DNA of 64,000 nt, from NCBI GenBank assembly GCA_918026815.1, contig CAKJVC010000058.1, forward strand, positions 372,001-436,000. The letters are read 5' to 3'. Below the pieces are notes generated by a model, which did not search any database, was not told where the DNA came from, and saw nothing but the letters and a program-made list of their open reading frames with translations. The translations under genes were made by a program, and so were the position numbers. This DNA comes from Chalara sp. BL73 (lineage: Eukaryota > Ascomycota > Leotiomycetes > Helotiales). Of the stretch, positions 21,936-33,115 are shown piece after piece; the first letter of the stretch is position 1, and each line of letters starts with the position of its first letter.

Positions 21936-23166
21936 ATCGGTCACGACTTTGTTTTCACATGGCACATGGGTTGTTTCCTGGGATATTGCATGATACAGGT
22001 GGTCTCTTGCGAGTGGGTTACTGGATCTTGATATCTAGGTTATAGCCAACAACAACAGGAGAGCTTTACTGAGTACTTCTTATACGGAAGAAAGGACTGT
22101 TCTGGGATTCCATAGCATACAGCTAGGCGTTACATAAAAAATACCCAATTGCAGGGTCATGACTGAATGACTGGTTTTCCTTGATTTTGTGCCTAGTTTT
22201 GCTGGTGCTCGCGTGATATGAAACTTAGTTGAATAAGCAAATTCCTTGAAGTCGTTTATGGAATAGTTCCTATTGCCCACCACGCCACCATTGCCATATA
22301 TCCCAATACCGAGAACAATAACGGCGGCTGAATGTAAATCTTGCTATACTAGTTTGGGCACTTCAATTTGCACCCGCGATCCAAGTGTTACTTTTATTTG
22401 AATGCTGATATTGGCCTATTCTCACTAGAAAAAGAGAATAGCATGGCTTCCAGCTCTGCTCTAAGTACGTCCATCCCAGACAGCCAAAGCATTGCCAAAT
22501 ACGCAACAAACTACTCATGCCGGCAGCATAGCTCGATGCACTAAGCCCGTCGAGGTAGCTGCCATAGTACAGGTCAATAATGATCATGTCGACGGAACTC
22601 CACGAGACTCATGCTTACCCTACCCACTGCGAAAATCTCTATAATGGAATATCGTGTGTTATAAGGCATCTATAGGATTACGAGAGATATTGAGAATAGT
22701 TGGTCTGTGATTTGATAGAGAAGCCTCTCATCTATATACACTACTGGGTCGCAAAAACAGATGTTTGCTCGGGTTGAAAGACTGAGTTAGAAGCTGCCAG
22801 TACAGCATGTTCTAGGAGCGTTTCCTGAAAGGGAGATAACGAATAGAATATATATGATATTTTTCATTTCTAAAGAAAGTCTCTATGCTTGTATGCAATT
22901 ATCTCGCTAACAAGAACAAACCTGTTAAAATCGATATTAAAGTTGAATGTAGGTAGTGGTTGAAAGGCATGAGCAGACATAACTAGATTCTAACTAGGGA
23001 TAGATGCATGGAAACCAATTTTGATTCCTTGAATTCCATAAGAGCAAAGTTTGACTGTTGGGAAACCAAATATCATCTAAGAATATATTTATTAACTCTA
23101 CCTACATCTATCTTAATTACAAAGCAGTATTTGGTCCTAAATCAACCCACCATCAGCTGGTCCTTC
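21936..23166. other. Intergenic region, 1.2 kb
   Basis: Convergent 3' flanks of eS6 and the coiled-coil gene. AT-rich, with no recognisable ORF. Confidence 0.5.
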
Positions 23167-25707
23167 TCATCTCCGTGGCCTTGGACCAGAAGGCAAGCCA
23201 ATCCCTCCTCGCGGGCCATTTGGCAAACCTATAGGCAGTCTACGAGGAGGCTGCCTCTCTGGTAAAGGAGCTTCTGGTGCCATCGAAGCAGCAGGTGACG
23301 AAGGCGGCGACTTCTTAAGCGTATTTTGTCTTGCTGGAGCCTGCATACTGGGACCATCACGAACTGTTGGAGGAAGGGCTTTTTGGAGCGTGCTCTGTCC
23401 TGATGGGGCTGGTGCGCTGAAAGAATCTTGACTCTTTGGAGGAGGTGCAGGTGCGAAAGTACCAGATCTTGGTCCGCCTGGTAGACCACCACCTCTGGGT
23501 CCCATCGGTAGGCCACCTTTGATTGATGGTCTAGCTTTCAGATTATTTTGCTTTGCTGCTGGTGGAGGTGTTTCTTTACTCAACGGCCTTGGGGCTGCAG
23601 GAGTAGGCATCTGGACACCTCCTTTTGCCGCAGCCATGGCTGCAAATGCTTTCCTGATCTTCTCCTCTGCTTTCTGCATCTCCTTCTCCTTCTCAATTCT
23701 CTCATCCACCGCCGCTTCGGCAGCTTGCAAAGCGGCATTTTGGCGAGAAACCTGCGCTTCCTCAGCATCACGGCGTCTTTGTTGCCAGTATGAGGCTTGC
23801 TCGGCGTTGCGGGCTTCGAGGGCGCGTCGTTGGTCATCTGCGTAACGTTGCTCTTCTTCTTCAACAAATCGTCTGGCTTCCTCTTCCCGCTCTTCTTCCA
23901 AGCGCCGCTGCTCTTCTAAGGCTCGTGCTTCCTCGTCTCGTCGTGCTTGCTCTTCTAGCCTGCGTTGTTCCGCGAACCTTTCTTCCTCTTCTTGGCGCCT
24001 CCGTGCTGCTAATCGCTCTCCTTCGATTCTTCGCTGCCTCCTTTCCTCAGCCTCTCGCGCCTCCTCTTCTATCATCCGCCTTTGCTGCTCTTCCTGTTCT
24101 CGCCTCTCCCGTTCCGCAGCTTCATATGCCCTCTGCTCTTCAATACGTCGCTGTTGCTTCTCGACAAGCCGACGTTCCTCCTCTTCTCTCTCGCGCTGAA
24201 CTCGTGCCCGTTCCTGTTCCCTCTGCTCTTCAATTTTTCTTTGGGTCGCTTCTTCATGCCTCCTCCGTCGTCCCTCTATTTGCTCTCGTTCATACTCTAG
24301 CCTTTTATTCTCTTCCTCCATTTTGTACCTGAGAAGTTCCGCTTCATATTCGGCTTTAGCATTTATACGCTCAACTTCTTCATCGTCCACGTAATTACTT
24401 ATTCGATATTCTTCCTTAGAAGGGAGTACTCTGGTTTGTCTTTTGCCCCCATACATTGACATTATATCATCAACATCGACCTCCTCGTCCTCATATTCGC
24501 TCAGATCGGACTCGAGACCGGGTGCCTCATCATCTCCTTGCGAGCGTCCGTCATCATAATTACTTGGGTTAGAAGACAGCCTATCTCGTGCTGCCTGTTC
24601 CCTCAGATATCTTTCCTCCTCAAGGCGCAACTCCTCCTCCGCGGCTTCCCTTTCTTTCCGCTTCCGAGCCTTCTCATCTAGCTGCTGCTTGGAGTTGTTT
24701 TCCCTTCCGGAATTCTCAGCTTGGGGAAGCACAGAGCTGACCTTAATGCCCACAGCCTTCATATACTCGAGCATCTCCTCCTCCTCTGCAGCCCATCTGT
24801 CCATTTCGGCTTGCATAGCCGCCTGCTCAATTTCCATCTTATTCCGTGCTCTATCCATCTCCTCCTTTTCCTTCCGGATCTGCTCATTCCTTCGCTCAAA
24901 CTCCGCCATCCGCCTCTCCTCTTCAGCAACAATAGCTTCATCCACTAACCGTGTCAGTTTCGTCTGTGTCGTAACGGCTTTTACCGCATCCCGAAGATTA
25001 ATGGGTCGCTCAAGCCGTGGACTCGGAGGTGGCAAATGTTTTGGTGCCTTGAAAACCTCTCGTACAGGCTCTAAACCCTTCTCTATCGCTGCCGCTTTCC
25101 CAAACTTGGGAAACTGAGGAGCTGTTGCTGCTGCTGCAGGTCCAAGTTTTAGCTCTGGTACGGGTGCTCCAAACAATTTCGCTATTTTCGATGCATTTGA
25201 TGCTGCTCGGGCGGGTGGTTTCACTTTGTCTGAAATTTCGATAGGGATCGCCTCTGACTGTGATCTTCGATGGACAGTTGACTGCGCTGGAGCCAAAGGC
25301 GTTGGTATGAACTCTGGTACCAAATTCGTACTTGATATAGATTTGGTTCCATATTGCGAAGAAGTAATCGGCTTTATGGTAAATTTTTGCGTCACATCAA
25401 CCGGCTCTGGAATCACCTCCTTCACTGGTATCTCTGCCGGCTTCGCCTTCCAAAAATAAGAACCCCAAGCCGCTGCCATTATAAGAAAAAGAAGAAGAAA
25501 AGAAAATAAGGCAATCAATGCCCACAATAAAGAATATATGTACCAGACAGACTCCCAGAGTAGTTTTAATAACACAACACCTGGCCAGCAAGTCAACGAG
25601 TGAGCATGAACAGCATGAACTTCCTCATGGCGGTCAGAGGCCGGGGCCCGTACAGTCTTGTATGAGCTAATTTTGAAAATTTGCGAGGACTGCCTGCTGC
25701 TCCACAC
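23167..25707 (-). CDS. Membrane-anchored long coiled-coil protein with Pro/Gly tail
   Basis: Single exon, 846 aa. A long hydrophobic segment lies at about residues 46-82 (WYIYSLLWALIALFSFLLLF and flanks). A Pro/Ser/Ala-rich linker follows, then about 400 residues (roughly 260-690) of Glu/Arg/Lys/Gln heptad-like sequence, interrupted near 400-440 by an acidic patch (SEYEDEEVDVDDI). The C-terminal 150 residues are proline-rich with repeated GLPxGPRGG and PPP motifs (RPSIKGGLPMGPRGGGLPGG). Highly charged coiled coils like this often give false matches to caldesmon, myosin or ERM families, so I assign no function. The layout suggests a tether: membrane end, rod, and a low-complexity tail able to bind SH3 or WW domains. 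Confidence 0.85.
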   Translation of the reverse strand: MWSSRQSSQIFKISSYKTVRAPASDRHEEVHAVHAHSLTCWPGVVLLKLLWESVWYIYSLLWALIALFSFLLLFLIMAAAWGSYFWKAKPAEIPVKEVIPEPVDVTQKFTIKPITSSQYGTKSISSTNLVPEFIPTPLAPAQSTVHRRSQSEAIPIEISDKVKPPARAASNASKIAKLFGAPVPELKLGPAAAATAPQFPKFGKAAAIEKGLEPVREVFKAPKHLPPPSPRLERPINLRDAVKAVTTQTKLTRLVDEAIVAEEERRMAEFERRNEQIRKEKEEMDRARNKMEIEQAAMQAEMDRWAAEEEEMLEYMKAVGIKVSSVLPQAENSGRENNSKQQLDEKARKRKEREAAEEELRLEEERYLREQAARDRLSSNPSNYDDGRSQGDDEAPGLESDLSEYEDEEVDVDDIMSMYGGKRQTRVLPSKEEYRISNYVDDEEVERINAKAEYEAELLRYKMEEENKRLEYEREQIEGRRRRHEEATQRKIEEQREQERARVQREREEEERRLVEKQQRRIEEQRAYEAAERERREQEEQQRRMIEEEAREAEERRQRRIEGERLAARRRQEEEERFAEQRRLEEQARRDEEARALEEQRRLEEEREEEARRFVEEEEQRYADDQRRALEARNAEQASYWQQRRRDAEEAQVSRQNAALQAAEAAVDERIEKEKEMQKAEEKIRKAFAAMAAAKGGVQMPTPAAPRPLSKETPPPAAKQNNLKARPSIKGGLPMGPRGGGLPGGPRSGTFAPAPPPKSQDSFSAPAPSGQSTLQKALPPTVRDGPSMQAPARQNTLKKSPPSSPAASMAPEAPLPERQPPRRLPIGLPNGPRGGIGLPSGPRPRR

Positions 25708-26948
25708 GCTGGTCAGATTTGAAGAACATCAAACACGACGGCCAGATTTGGTGTTTACAGAATCTTGGCTTGTTGTTTCAGGGGCCGGATCTCGGGCCAC
25801 CACCCACCACGTGGGAACAATATGACTGCGATGCCCCCGAGAAGAACAACGATATTCAATCTGCTGTAAAAGATGAATAATTGCGCCGAAGAAAAAAAAA
25901 AGAGACAACAACGCTAGAAATTATCAATGGGCGGCGATGTTGAAATTGTATAAAGGGATTTGAATATATCGGCGACAAAGAAGAGACGTCTTGAATTGAT
26001 GGAGGGGCCTTTGTGAAAGCTTCACTTGGCACCTCGTCCGAACTACAAAATTTGAAACTGCAGAAACGTCAAACCTTGTAACGTCCGTGTAACAGGATCT
26101 TGATCATGCCAATGACGGTCAGTCGGTAACGCTCACGGAGACTGTCACTGTGCCGTTGGGTATACTGTAGAGGATCTCCGTGAACGTGGCGATCGTGTGG
26201 GAATGAATTTCTGCCACACGATGAACGATAAGTTTTATGTCATGAAGGACGCACTCAAACCAAACCATTGTGTGGAGGGACATGACCAGCGCGTAGCAGG
26301 ATCGAATACCGCACAATACTGCATTGAAGAGGAAGAAACAATGCTCTTTGTGGTGAGGGCCTGTAGACTTCAGGATGGCGGTGGTAGAAGTGAGGGTTTT
26401 CCCACGAGCATGATGTTGGAGGCTCGATACCTCAGAATCACGTGAAGTGCTCGTCTGCACATCTATGTGAGCTCACATAGCATGTACTAAAATCACTCTA
26501 GACTCGTTCAGTCTATATGTTGCAATTTCAAAATGGAAATAACTCTTTGCGGGATTCTTAGCTCATCGTTGATCACGTGCGTTGCCCAACCTCTTGTTCT
26601 TTTATTATCTCGGATACTTCACGATTTCTTTGCCAGTGGATTTATCTATTGACTATATAGTACAACGTTACTATATACCTGAGCGGAGAGTGTTTGAACG
26701 CCAATACATGCTAAAAGTAATACTGTCTCTATACTAGCTGTAAGAAGCCAAGGCCCTGTCAGATTTTACATCACTCTCCCTATGTATGAACCGCAGCATA
26801 ATCGAATCCTTTCCTCTTTGCCATCATTTTTGTCAAGTATCAGGCCTGACTACCAATGTATAGTAGCCTGTTTGATCTGCTTCTGACTAAGGCTTCTCAT
26901 AATAGGGACAAGGCTGGCAACAAATGTGGACCTGTTTGCCTGGTCAAT
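25708..26948. other. Intergenic region, 1.2 kb
   Basis: Promoter side of the coiled-coil gene, followed by sequence without recognisable ORFs. Paired chance ORFs occur on both strands at 26119-26460. Confidence 0.5.
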
Positions 26949-28499
26949 TTACATGTCTACGATCTGCGCCCCCATATTTTCCGGAACGTAGATCTCATCC
27001 TGTAAGCTTTCCTCTTCGATCTCAATCATCTGTTCTATGATCTTTCCCGTCATTGCACCATCCCAAACGCCACCCCTCCTAACAGACATGCGTCGGAATA
27101 GCCGGATTACCTCCCTTCTCATGGCTCTGTGTCTATAATGTAGACTGATAGCATTCAGAGGCATGATCAGCCTGATGTCCCATGAGAAGAAGGTACATGG
27201 TTTTGATTCTTTATCCTCTAGGAGTAATTTGGCAAGGCGAACCACTTCATTGAGCTTGTGAGTATATCGAGAATAGCACATCTGATACGGTGCGGCTGTT
27301 GCTATCCATAAGTCACACGACAAGTAGTGCAGTTCAAGGAGAGTGACGCCTCTATATAGATGCTTTCCTTCTGGCGTCCTACCTTTGCTTAAAAAACGGG
27401 GCGAAGGCCAAATGCCACTTGTGGAACTCTGCAAAAATGCTTACAAAGTTTGGAGTACTCAGGGTCGACATCACAGGATTCAATATGTACCATCGCCGGA
27501 AGTGTTGTCTTCTTGTGTGCTAGGACATAATGAGCCGCGAAGCATGACAGTCGCAAGAGGTTGCCGTGCCTCTTTCAGGTTTCGAAATTCCGAAAGCATA
27601 TTGACGATTGTTGGCTCACCATACATCGTGCGTTTAAGATGGAAACCCGCGCTTCTAGGATCGTGGAAGGAGGCTGATTGGATCTCCAATACTAGCAGAG
27701 CTTCGGTGATGTCCTCATGTATAGAAGGCAGAACCCCTTCTGATGGAGTCCACGAACAAGTTTCCCCCTCCCATCGAGCTATGTGGTCAGTCAACATATC
27801 AATACCAGCATAGACCTGCCTTGTGGCTATATTGCTGTTGCCATGGAATGGCTCAAAGCAAGCGAACAAGATTCAAGCTATCAACTTAGTACAAATGTTG
27901 GCATTGTCTCGTAGAGTAGATGTTCGTAAATTGACTATCGCCAGCTTATACTCTTTATATGCAAACTCGAGCTGAGTCACTTGCATATCACCCTCTTGAC
28001 AAGGCGACGAATTGGGATATAGCGCTCCGATAGCAGTGACTACATGGCGAATGGAAGGCTCTGTTTCGCTACTTTGGAGCACCAGCATCTTCCAAAGGTC
28101 TGCCTCAAGTGGGCCAGTGAGCTGACATGCCGTCTCATTGCAGAATCACCGGAAAAATCGGTACTGCTGATTGTTACTGAAAAGCTGTATGGTCGGTGCT
28201 TTGGAAATTTGGTTAGGCGCGAATGCCCTACATTTCTGCTTCAGCACATCCTTCTGCACTTCCTTCAAGGATGGAAAATATCCTTCACACAATACACTAG
28301 AGCGTTGAAACCGCTCATATCCAGGATGTCGTTCATCACATTTGATTCGCCTTCGTCTGCTAGTGGTACACTGGTGTTAATCTACAGAGCATCATCATTT
28401 TCCAGGAGAAACTCACTTGCAAGTTTTACATCCTGATTTCACCTTGGGTGCGCTGGCTCTGGTTCTTCTCTGAGACAGATCGTCGGGATTTTCTGGCAT
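26949..28499 (-). pseudogene. Dead Zn2Cys6 transcription factor (fungal TF domain)
   Basis: Exon 1 runs from the ATG at 28499 to 28417 (start MPENPDDLSQRRTR). The intron (GTGAGT...CAG) is followed at 28356 by the rest of the zinc cluster. The first half, CKTCK/RRRIKC, is normal, but the fourth and fifth cysteines are replaced: PGYERFQRSSVLC where PGCxRC is expected. Downstream, the reading frame of a PF11951-type regulator (LVLQSSETEPSIRHVVTAIG, ACFEPFHGN, WHLAFAPFF, LLELHYLSCDLWIATAAPY) is cut by in-frame TGA at 28146 and 27873 and by a cluster of stops and frame changes near 27430-27480. The two isolated TGA stops do not change frame, as expected for point mutation. No functional regulator can be made from it. 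Confidence 0.85.
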
Positions 28500-29311
28500 T
28501 GCAATACTAATATGATTGTGTAATCAGCCGCACCATCGTTATGATTCTATCTCAAAGTTCATTATATGGGTTGTTCATCTAACTGACCGACGCTATAACA
28601 GGCGAGCCTCTTTAGGAGGACTGAAGCTTGTCCAGCATCTAGAGCCTTTGCCCAGTGGAATGGCTGGTCACAGAAGCCAATTTTATAAATATGTCTTATG
28701 CAAAATATATAGGTGAGAGAAAACCTGCTTGGTAAGCGGTAAGAAATTTGAAGCTCATCCGCCTAAGTCAAGTTCATTAATCGATCCACTCCTCCCGCCA
28801 ATTGAAAAGGAGATAGACGCAATTCACTACCATGATATCTTACAGCGGGATTTAGGTCTCTTTTCAGAGTAATGGATATATGAACCAGATTCGGGGTCGC
28901 GGTTATAATACCAAACATACACAAAGAATATATATCATCACGATCTCATGTATATCTCTGAAGCAAAAGAATAATATTGTGATCCAAAAAAAAAAAAAAA
29001 AAAAAAAAAAAATTAAGACGCTGGAACAATAGGGTAAAGCCTCAGCCGAAGAGGAAAGACTGTCATGTCTAATCGAAATCTCAGGTTGAAAACACACCAA
29101 GACAGCTCTATAAGTAAGAGATGAAACCCATTCTTAAACCTGCCCAATGCTTGTTCTAGTAAAGGTGTATGGTGTATCTCGCGTGTCCTTCTAGACTTGA
29201 CATCGCCAAAAAGCAGTGTTGTGATATCAAAACACTCTCATTCGCTCTGGTGCAGGTGTTGGTCATAATGTATTCTTCGTTGCTCTTGCTCACACCATGT
29301 ATTGAAAGTCT
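28500..29311. other. Intergenic region
   Basis: No gene. Holds a 27-nt A run and the 3' flank of the DUF2470 gene. Confidence 0.5.
28986..29012. repeat. Poly(A) tract, 27 nt
   Basis: Uninterrupted run of A from 28986 to 29012. It may be a plain microsatellite or the poly(A) end of an old retrotransposed copy; no coding remnant or target-site duplication is visible beside it. Confidence 0.9.
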
Positions 29312-29992
29312 TCAATGCTTCTGCTTCTCTGCCTCTAGTTCCTTCCTTTTGACCGTTTTATCAATTCTAACAAAACATCCAAATCCTTCTATGAAGCAGC
29401 TGATCACCCATTTGAACCATAAGGAACTGCCCCTTTCCACACCATATTTTCTCAGTCTCGTTCGATCCAGAAGAAATGCTTCTCCCAAATGCAGGATCAG
29501 TGTCGGGAGAGCGATTACATTGCTAATCCACAAGAACCACTCTGGGCCTCCAGGCCAATATGGTAGTATCCGGTCGTACACGAATGTCCCCTTCACAATC
29601 CGCTGTTTTGTGGCAAATATGACAACCGTCAATATGCAAAGCGCGAAAATGGCACGCTGGAACAAGCTATTAGGCAGCTCATATTCAGTGAGGCTGATGT
29701 GCGAGATCCCAAGGGCCTTCCGCGACACCCGATCCATCTCAACGGTACGGGTTCTGGCCTCTGACCATGCTTTCATGGGAGGTGATAATGGAATGCTAGA
29801 GGTATTTCCCCACGACGTGCGAAACGTCATATAATCAAATGTAATATCGGTGAGAACGGGAGATCGAGCTTCGAAGGAGGATAGGGAGTTGTAGTGTTGG
29901 AGATAATAAGAAAGAGATCGCTGGTGGTCCTTGTTGAGATGTGAGATAATGCGAGCTTTCGCTGCTACATTTTGTGCGGCTGCATCTGCCAT
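29312..29992 (-). CDS. DUF2470-domain integral membrane protein
   Basis: Single exon, 226 aa, intact. The N-terminus (AKARIISHLNKDHQRSLSYY at about 11-30, then LTDITFDYMTF) matches the DUF2470 fold, related to the C-terminal half of HugZ/pyridoxamine-oxidase-like haem-binding proteins. Two or three membrane segments follow (FALCILTVVIFA and WFLWISNVIALPTLILHLG), then a basic C-terminus (KTVKRKELEAEKQKH). Fungal proteins joining DUF2470 to a membrane part are widespread and of unknown function. It lies between two pseudogenes but has no stops or frameshifts, so it appears to be kept under selection. Confidence 0.8.
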   Translation of the reverse strand: MADAAAQNVAAKARIISHLNKDHQRSLSYYLQHYNSLSSFEARSPVLTDITFDYMTFRTSWGNTSSIPLSPPMKAWSEARTRTVEMDRVSRKALGISHISLTEYELPNSLFQRAIFALCILTVVIFATKQRIVKGTFVYDRILPYWPGGPEWFLWISNVIALPTLILHLGEAFLLDRTRLRKYGVERGSSLWFKWVISCFIEGFGCFVRIDKTVKRKELEAEKQKH

Positions 29993-30407
29993 GATTATTA
30001 TAAGCTCTGCGCGATGTTCGATACTGAACGGCGTGCAAGTCTATTCGATATGCGTAGGGTTGGGAAAAAAGATGTTTCATATCACATAGATCAACCGCTC
30101 AACCGAAGTTGACGTTGGGGTCTGGTTGCCAAGCCTACGAAGGACTGTCTTCAGGTTGTTTGACATTCGTAGCGACATCAACATGTGCCACTTACTGGAT
30201 ACGAATAACTGAGGTTTCGCATATGCAACTGGCTAGAAAAATTCCTTCAATATCCATCTCCGATAATTTCGGAGGTAATGCATATATGAAAGATGCCATC
30301 TCCACCCCGGCAAGTGCCTTAATTGAGTAACATCTCCATAAATTGCTCACCTGGAAAAGGGTCTCCAATTCTATCTATCAAGTCGTCTCGAACTCCTGCG
30401 TCCCCCT
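29993..30407. other. Intergenic region
   Basis: About 400 bp upstream of the DUF2470 gene, up to the first recognisable aminotransferase remnant. No gene seen. Confidence 0.45.
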
Positions 30408-31925
30408 TTGATCCATTGTCGTCTGCGTAGGCAGCCACGCAATCGAGATATACCATTACTAGATCCTAAGAGCTTGGTAGCGCATTATGGATCTTGCCAA
30501 AGTTTGGTTGGCGGAACCACGAGCGCAGTCCTCCACGCAATTCCATTTACTTTAACTTTTGGTTGGTGCAGCCTCTCTCTTATCTTATTCGACTGCTTTG
30601 AAGTTCCTCAGATAGATCGGTCAATGACGGAATTCACCTGTATTGTTTCATGGAAATGTACGGAAGCCTCAAAAATCTAACTAATATGTAGTTAATGGCA
30701 AAGGTTGCTAATTGACTATTCTTGATGGAGAGACCCATATTGACTTCCTGGTCGAATTTGCGGCTAGAATTATGGCTAGAATTTATGGCTATTCCAATGG
30801 ACTCATTGCAAGTGCTGTATCCGAAGCATTGAAAAGTGGCTAGAATTTTGGAGGCCCAAACAGATAAGGGAGGTTGCCAATAACGTAGTGGAACGGTTCC
30901 GTTCCTCTGGCATAGAGCTTGTAAGCTTTTCGAACTCTGGGGCTGAATCCAACACCATGGTTCTGGCAGCAGCTTCGCGTATACAGGTCGCAAGAAGATT
31001 ATTGTCTTCCACGTCAGTTATCAGGGGGAACAATGCCTCTTCCTGTAACAATGATGGGTATCAATACGAACCTACCATACGAGATGGTGTTAACGAGATC
31101 CCCGGGACTCGCTCTGTTCTTGAGATCGTACCTAGTGATACCCTTGCTGCCATCTTGGTCGAGTCAGTCCAAGGCAGCGTGGCTGCATCGCTGGCAAACC
31201 AGACTTCCTGCAATATCTCCACACAGAAGCTCATCAACGCGGGGCTTTGTTCATTGTGATGAAGTCGCAATTCTCGCCTTTCTTATGGTGGACTCTCCGC
31301 TAGACTCGGTCTCAAACCTGGCCTTGTTACCTTAGGAAAATGGGTTGGTGGTGGCATGACATTTGGCGCCTTTGGTGGACGAAAGAGTGGCGAAGTCGTG
31401 AGTATGTTCAATCCCTGTAATGACATACTAACTCACTCTGGAACATTCAACAACAATATCATTGCGATGGCAGCGGGATGTGCTAGAATAAACATCTATA
31501 CAAAGCTTGGGTGGAGCGACTCAGTTCCTTAGGTGAAACACTCCATGTCAGCATAGGGGGAATTCTGGCCAAGTACGGAATTATCAAAGAAGTGCCCAGC
31601 AAAAAACCTCCAGGGGATAATGAAGACGCGAACAGTATTAGTGTTGAGGCGCTCTCGTTATCTGAGAAGCCAATATGAACTCCACTGATGTGGATCTCAG
31701 GCTATGGAAGAATTCAGTGCATTCGATTCTCAGGAGAAAGCGGGAAAAGCCTGCAACCCTTGTTCTGGCATCATACGCTCGAGAATGGTATCTTTGTGGC
31801 TCAGCTCGGTTTTATAGCTCTGACCTGGAATTAAAGGAAATGCACATTGGAATTTTCATTCTAGCAGTTGAAAAATTTGTTAGCAAATATCAGACGGCTT
31901 TGGCTTCAACTTGAACATCATGGCT
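30408..31925 (+). pseudogene. Dead class III PLP aminotransferase / GSA-aminomutase-like gene
   Basis: Fragments in all three frames follow the order of one class III aminotransferase (glutamate-1-semialdehyde aminomutase-like): DPKSLVAHYGSCQSLVGGTT; ILDGETHIDFLVEFAARI; VERFRSSGIELVSFSNSGAE (PLP phosphate-binding region); LAAILVESVQGS; and, with the catalytic lysine, LVTLGKWVGGGMTFGAFGGR; then SGTFNNNIIAMAAGC and a C-terminal HHTLENGIFVAQLGFIALTW. In-frame stops lie in the CQLT (TAA where CAA is expected), SGxNFGG and C-terminal segments, and frame changes occur near 30,868, 30,975 and 31,260. A short insertion or intron separates the first two blocks. The gene is not functional, and its stops are of the transition type. 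Confidence 0.88.
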
Positions 31926-32379
31926 CGTCGCCCCTCAGGTTTCGGTTTGGTACAGGATAAAGCTTGCCAGTCAGTAGGTGCTTGTGTTAAAAATACGCTT
32001 TGAACACACATTGCAGCTAATTTGATCTGTAAGATCTGTCCGCGTGGTCATATCCCTATAATTTGTTCAAATTATAGCTTATAAAAATTTAGAATACTGT
32101 ACTAGCCACACTGTGTGTGTGTTCTTTGGTATGGACCACAGCGTATGCTTTGGGCATTGGAAATCGATCGGCCAGCTTTTCTCCCTCTTTCGATTAAATG
32201 TATGAACTCTGCTGGTCCTGCGACATGTTACAGCAATCATTCACAAGTCTGTATATTACGGATGGAGCAACAGTCGAGAAGCGAGAGTTGTAAGAGGTCT
32301 TCCTTGAATGTGTAAACACGGTATAATGATTCCTGTTTCTTAAATTTAGCGCCGTCCTTGTCCAATGGCTCTAAACCAG
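31926..32379. other. Spacer between relics
   Basis: No feature recognised between the dead aminotransferase and the next relic. Confidence 0.4.
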
Positions 32380-33115
32380 AAGGAAGGCGTATTTTCCTGT
32401 CGGCCGATACTTCTTCCAAACTTTTCAGCGCCGGCTGGATTTACCTGTAGGCATCGCGTGTCCACCAATGCCTCCAGCGCTCCTTCACCAGCAATACCTG
32501 ATACACAGCTCGATATCAGCTCGAGTCATATCCCCTTCACTATCTCATCGTCACCTACCATATCTCTCTTACTCCAATTCCTGCCAAGACTGGTGGCTTC
32601 GAACTTCTTTCAAAGAATGTTCTGCGCGTGTTCGATTACGGCTTGTATAGAGTTAGGCCAGCCACAAAAAGCTAATATCCCGTTGCCACTTCTTGAGTTC
32701 CAAGTAAGCTGCAGTGTATCCCGATGTATCGTGATCTTCGGTGGCTGACCATTCTCATTCACTAAATGCTCAGCCGTCCCTCTCAGCATGCTAGGCAGAA
32801 AGGTTCCCAGGTCATGAAGCATATCCCTCTCCTTACTGACACCGCACAAGCCATTTCCGGGCCAAGCTCCCGCCTCTGCATGTTAATCTTCATTGACAAG
32901 TTGTCGACCGCAATCTATGACCAAGTGATTCATGAAACATCCTACGTTAAATCCAGCCCTTGCCTTCTTTCTCAAATCTCTCACATATTTCCCGGACCTT
33001 CGTTTTGTCTCTCATACATTCCACTTCTTCACATTGTCTGGGCCAAGTGCACGCTGACCTTGGCGCGATTGGCTTTACCAAGACTCTTACGACAGAGCTT
33101 AACAAACGGATATTA
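32380..33115 (-). pseudogene. Unidentified decayed protein gene
   Basis: Protein-like segments lie on the minus strand in successive frames: RVLVKPIAPRSACTWPRQ and MRDKTKVREICERFEKEG near 33,000; DLGTFLPSMLRGTAEHLVNE, PKITIHRDTLQLTWNSRSG and FCGWPNSIQAVIEHAQNIL near 32,610-32,800; then, past an in-frame TGA, KKFEATSLGRNWSKRDMVGD; then, in another frame, GEGALEALVDTRCLQVNPAG near 32,470. Composition and continuity look like a former enzyme, but I do not recognise the family. No continuous frame exists. Confidence 0.5.

Noticed and set aside
23790..24332. 180-codon plus-strand ORF inside the coiled-coil gene
   Set aside because: Antisense shadow of Glu/Arg-rich codons, which read as Leu/Ser/Pro on the other strand.
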